Origin: Oscillospiraceae bacterium
Lineage (GTDB): Bacteria; Bacillota; Clostridia; Oscillospirales; Ruminococcaceae
Assembly: GCA_030539275.1 (NCBI GenBank)
Contig: JAUNSK010000016.1
Location: 1 to 64,000, forward strand
Reading direction: 5' to 3'
DNA: 64,000 bases
The notes below the pieces were generated by a model. That model made no database searches and had not been told where the DNA came from. It saw only the letters and a program-made list of their open reading frames with translations. The first letter of the stretch is position 1; every line of letters begins with the position of its first letter. The position numbers and the translations under genes are program-made. Shown piece by piece: positions 61,730 through 64,000 of the stretch.

Positions 61730-63545
61730 TACTAAATATCCAGCACGAAGAAACGGTCCGGGACGCGGCGGTCATGGAATGGCGGTAGCGGAAAAACCTA
61801 AAAATTTCAAGAAATCCATCAGTCAGCTTATAACTTATTGCAAAAAATACTTCGCTATAATCATTATCGCTGTTATACTTGCAGTTGCAGGTTCAGTTCT
61901 CAATATAATAGGACCTGACAAACTCTCCGATATGACAAACATAATAACTGACGGACTTATGACATCTATTGATCTTGACGCATTTGTAAAGATCGCAGTA
62001 CTGCTTGCTGTACTCTACGGCGGAGGATTTCTGTTTAACTTCATTCAGGGAATCGTGATGGCAACTGTTACACAGAAAATCACAAAAAAAATGCGAACAG
62101 ATATATCCGAAAAGATCAACAGACTCCCCCTGAGATATTTTGACCAGACAACGACCGGTGATGTTCTCTCAAGAATCACAAACGATGTTGATACTATAGG
62201 CCAGACACTCAACCAGAGCATCGGAATGCTTGTAACCAGTGTAACAATGTTTGTCGGAACACTGTTCATGATGCTGTACACAAACTGGATCATGGCACTC
62301 TCAGGTATTGCCGCAACATTTATAGGCTTTATGATGATGATGTTTATAATTTCACGTTCACAGAAATACTTTACTAAACAGCAGAGAGAATTAGGCCGCC
62401 TCAACGGTCATATCGAAGAAACATATTCAGGTCATAATGTTGTAAAGGCTTATAACGGTGAAAAGGCAGCTATTGAAGAGTTCAAGGAAATCAATAACTC
62501 ACTGTATAACTGTGCATGGAAAAGCCAGTATATGTCCGGTATAATGCAGCCTCTTATGGGTTTCATAGGCAACTTCGGCTATGTGGTTGTTTGTATCGTA
62601 GGTGCAGCACTTGCAATAAACGGGAAAATTGAGTTTGGTACGATCGTTGCTTTTATGCTTTATATCCGTCTGTTTACTCAGCCTCTGTCACAGATGGCAC
62701 AGGCTGCAACCAGTCTCCAGTCAACAGCTGCAGCAAGTGAACGAGTTTTTGAATTTCTTGGTGAAGAAGAGCTCTCTGATGAAAGGAAAAAAACCGGTTC
62801 ATTGTCAGGTGCAAAGGGTGATATAGAATTCAGAAATGTCCGTTTCGGATATACTGAAGGAAAAACAATTATTAATGACTTTTCAGCCAAGGCTAAGGCC
62901 GGACAGAAAATTGCAATAGTTGGTCCGACAGGTGCCGGAAAAACTACTATCGTAAATCTGCTTATGCGATTTTATGAAATAAATTCCGGTGAAATTCTGA
63001 TAGACGGTACACCTGTAAGCACCCTCACCCGTGAAAATATCCACGATCTTTTCGGAATGGTACTTCAGGACACATGGCTTTTTGAAGGAACCGTTAGAGA
63101 AAACATCGTTTACAGCAAACAGAATGTAACTGATGAACAGGTTGAAGCCGCATGCAGATCAGTCGGAATTCACAGCTTCATCAAAACTCTTCCTGATGGC
63201 TACAATACCGTTCTTAATGATAAAGCAAATCTGTCAGCAGGTCAGAAACAACTTATTACGATAGCACGTGCAATGATTGAAAATGCACCTATGCTCATTC
63301 TTGATGAAGCAACAAGTTCTGTTGATACAAGAACAGAAATACTCATTCAGAAAGCAATGGATACTCTTATGAACGGCCGAACATCATTTGTTATAGCACA
63401 TCGTCTGTCCACAATCAGAAACGCAGACCTCATCCTTGTTATGAAAGACGGTGATGTAATAGAAAGCGGAAACCATGAAGAGCTGATGCAGCGCCAGGGA
63501 TTCTATGCAAATCTCTATAACAGTCAGTTTGAACAGGTCAGCTGA
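61722..63545 (+). CDS. ABC exporter half-transporter, catalytic subunit
   Basis: 607 residues, with a Gly/Arg-rich N-terminal tail (RRNGPGRGGHGMAV) before the first helix. ATPase domain: Walker A VGPTGAGKTT, signature NLSAGQKQL (Ala in place of the second Gly), Walker B MLILDEATSSVD with the catalytic Glu, and FVIAHRLST with the switch His. Complements the degenerate partner encoded just upstream: the consensus site is built from this subunit's Walker motifs and the partner's normal signature. Translationally coupled to that gene. Confidence 0.93.
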   Translation: MSDTKYPARRNGPGRGGHGMAVAEKPKNFKKSISQLITYCKKYFAIIIIAVILAVAGSVLNIIGPDKLSDMTNIITDGLMTSIDLDAFVKIAVLLAVLYGGGFLFNFIQGIVMATVTQKITKKMRTDISEKINRLPLRYFDQTTTGDVLSRITNDVDTIGQTLNQSIGMLVTSVTMFVGTLFMMLYTNWIMALSGIAATFIGFMMMMFIISRSQKYFTKQQRELGRLNGHIEETYSGHNVVKAYNGEKAAIEEFKEINNSLYNCAWKSQYMSGIMQPLMGFIGNFGYVVVCIVGAALAINGKIEFGTIVAFMLYIRLFTQPLSQMAQAATSLQSTAAASERVFEFLGEEELSDERKKTGSLSGAKGDIEFRNVRFGYTEGKTIINDFSAKAKAGQKIAIVGPTGAGKTTIVNLLMRFYEINSGEILIDGTPVSTLTRENIHDLFGMVLQDTWLFEGTVRENIVYSKQNVTDEQVEAACRSVGIHSFIKTLPDGYNTVLNDKANLSAGQKQLITIARAMIENAPMLILDEATSSVDTRTEILIQKAMDTLMNGRTSFVIAHRLSTIRNADLILVMKDGDVIESGNHEELMQRQGFYANLYNSQFEQVS

Positions 63546-63568
63546 ACGAGTGAGGAAAGGACATCATA

Positions 63569-64000
63569 ATGCTGTACAACTATGTAGCGATAGAACGTGA
63601 ATATGGCAGCGGCGGAAGAATAATCGGCGAACTTACAGCAAAAGAGTGTTCCATGTCATGCTTCAGCCGCGAGATCCCCGAACTTGTATCCGATGAACTC
63701 AGTATTCCTGTTAAGCAGATCGAGGAAATTGAAGAAAAGGCGACAAACAGCTTTTTATACTCTATTTTTCTTATAAGCAATGCACTTACAGCAAATCCTG
63801 AGCTGATTTCCAGTGAGGACCGCATATACATCGCCCAACAGAACATTATAAAGAAGCTTGCATACAAAGGCCCTGCAGTTTTTGTCGGACGCTGTGCAGC
63901 ATGTGCACTCAGAGACAGAAACGATGTCCTGAGAGTATTTATTCGTTGTGATATGAGTAAAAAAATTGAACGCTGTATCAATGAATACGGTCTCCCGCCG
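63569..64000 (+). CDS. Cytidylate-kinase-like protein, N-terminal part
   Basis: Open from ATG 63569 to the right edge (144 codons), so the gene continues outside the window. Ribosome site GAGGAAAGG. It starts LYNYVAIEREYGSGGRIIGE, the REYGSGG-x-I motif of the cytidylate-kinase-like family, in which the usual P-loop is replaced. FVGRCAACALRD corresponds to the GR-x(2)-x-L strand of the family. Members are common in Clostridia but not shown to phosphorylate CMP; the role is unknown. It lies 23 nt after the ABC exporter genes and may be in their transcript. Confidence 0.8.
   Translation, partial: MLYNYVAIEREYGSGGRIIGELTAKECSMSCFSREIPELVSDELSIPVKQIEEIEEKATNSFLYSIFLISNALTANPELISSEDRIYIAQQNIIKKLAYKGPAVFVGRCAACALRDRNDVLRVFIRCDMSKKIERCINEYGLPP

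Noticed and set aside
1-64000. CRISPR arrays, prophage, integrase or attachment sites
   Set aside because: No regularly spaced short repeats and no phage or recombinase genes were found in the window.

Overview
The window comes from a low-to-moderate-GC Gram-positive anaerobe of the Oscillospiraceae, most likely a cellulolytic Ruminococcus of the R. flavefaciens / R. champanellensis / R. albus type. The evidence is: three proteins with cellulosomal dockerin modules (a GH5 cellulase, a Cthe_2159-type glycan-binding protein and a small cohesin-dockerin protein), Thr/Pro-rich linkers, a ferredoxin-dependent 2-oxoacid oxidoreductase, reverse rubrerythrin, an unusually long PRPP synthetase, and Firmicutes-type gene order around zapA, mreBCD and murC. 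Two alpha/beta-type small acid-soluble spore proteins, a BofA homologue and SpoVG imply a sporulation programme. All alignments were made by eye; no database search was run.

Layout. 1-3.9 kb: tail of a probable MFS exporter, then a P-loop ATPase, ferredoxin and the three subunits of a VorB-type oxidoreductase. 4-4.8 kb: a complete TPP riboswitch with terminator in front of thiT. 4.9-8.3 kb (minus): a polyprenyl-phosphate GT2 and a large GT-C-like membrane protein. 8.5-16.7 kb (minus): two paralogous copies of a two-gene unit, a large secreted protein (WapA/Rhs-like N-terminus, DNRLRE, ricin-B lectin, C-terminal Cys/His domain) followed by a lipoprotein. A 489-bp tract is identical between the copies, and a relic of the asnB 5' end lies between them. 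17-20.8 kb: asnB, an HD hydrolase and a pyrB carrying a PyrI-like zinc ribbon. 20.9-28.2 kb: reverse rubrerythrin, dUTPase, GH5-dockerin, dockerin-Cthe_2159, and divergent VTC-domain and DUF4956 genes. 28.3-32.2 kb: prs, comEA, two SASP genes and a cohesin-dockerin protein.

32.3-36.4 kb: ribosomal genes split into two divergent units. rpmG-secE-nusG-rplK-rplA lies on minus, with L1-binding-site mimics before both rplK and rplA; rplJ-rplL lies on plus behind an L10 leader and terminator. 36.5-39.3 kb (minus): a TM2 protein, and bofA with three unrecognised small genes. 39.4-45 kb: phosphoesterase, YfhO-type membrane protein, Nudix hydrolase, spoVG (minus) and murC. 45.1-57 kb: zapA, U32 peptidase, DUF4321, mreB-mreC-mreD-PBP2, a MinD-like ATPase without minC or minE nearby, mgsA, hisS and aspS. 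57.3-64 kb: DHH phosphoesterase, LCP protein, a heterodimeric ABC exporter with one degenerate ATP site, and the start of a cytidylate-kinase-like gene.

The strongest candidate for an undescribed system is the duplicated secreted-protein/lipoprotein pair at 8.6-16.7 kb. It may be an exported effector with an exported, membrane-anchored partner or immunity protein, kept partly homogeneous by gene conversion. Other points of note are the L1-stalk mimics in front of rplK and rplA, the PyrB-zinc-ribbon fusion, the VTC-DUF4956-Cthe_2159 cluster with helically phased repeats upstream, and the orphan MinD.
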